Positions 5,677-5,682 of a stretch of 5,682 nucleotides of DNA are shown piece by piece. Origin of the DNA: Chloroflexota bacterium (GTDB lineage: Bacteria > Chloroflexota > Anaerolineae > B4-G1 > DUEL01); assembly GCA_017743275.1 (NCBI GenBank), contig JAGHZG010000134.1, positions 1-5,682 on the forward strand, in the 5' to 3' direction. Position 1 is the first letter of the stretch, and each line of letters starts with the position of its first letter. The notes below the pieces were generated by a model. That model did not search any database, was not told the DNA's origin, and saw only the letters and a list, made by a program, of their open reading frames with translations. The position numbers and the translations under genes were made by a program.

Positions 5677-5682
5677 CCGGGC

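Overview
The window looks like a GC-rich bacterial chromosome segment. Four protein genes all lie on the minus strand, and the spaces between them are crowded with palindromic and tandem repeats. No gene fixes the taxon. The set of genes (a UPF0182 membrane protein, an EF-P with Arg at the loop tip resembling Thermus-type EF-P, and a knotted carbamoyltransferase with carbamate kinase), together with the repeat-rich intergenic DNA, fits Chloroflexota (Anaerolineae-like). That is an inference of moderate confidence. Nothing suggests phage or plasmid DNA.

Layout in the direction of transcription (right to left). 5548-5682 is upstream DNA with a 17-bp palindromic hairpin. 5547-4558 encodes a complete 329-aa knotted transcarbamoylase of the YgeW / acetylornithine-carbamoyltransferase group. 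4559-4484 is a short gap filled mostly by eight 7-bp tandem units. 4483-3533 encodes a complete 316-aa carbamate kinase. 3532-3109 (424 bp) has no gene. It holds a terminator-like hairpin for the carbamate kinase, a second hairpin, a near-consensus sigma-70 promoter for efp, and what looks like a 144-bp MITE with a target-site duplication inserted in the efp leader. 3108-2551 encodes elongation factor P. 2550-2487 holds a strong terminator-like hairpin. 2486-1 encodes the first 828 residues of a UPF0182 membrane protein that runs off the left edge.

How the genes work together. The carbamoyltransferase and carbamate kinase form a plausible catabolic pair: phosphorolysis of a carbamoylated compound gives carbamoyl phosphate, which the kinase uses to make ATP, CO2 and ammonia. 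No arginine deiminase or purine-catabolic gene is in view, so the substrate is open. efp appears to have its own promoter and serves translation. The UPF0182 gene follows efp across a terminator with little room for a promoter, so it may depend on read-through.

I found no complete undescribed system. The most noteworthy points are the putative MITE between the efp promoter and its start codon, the heptamer array abutting the carbamoyltransferase stop codon, and the mixed active-site features of that carbamoyltransferase.
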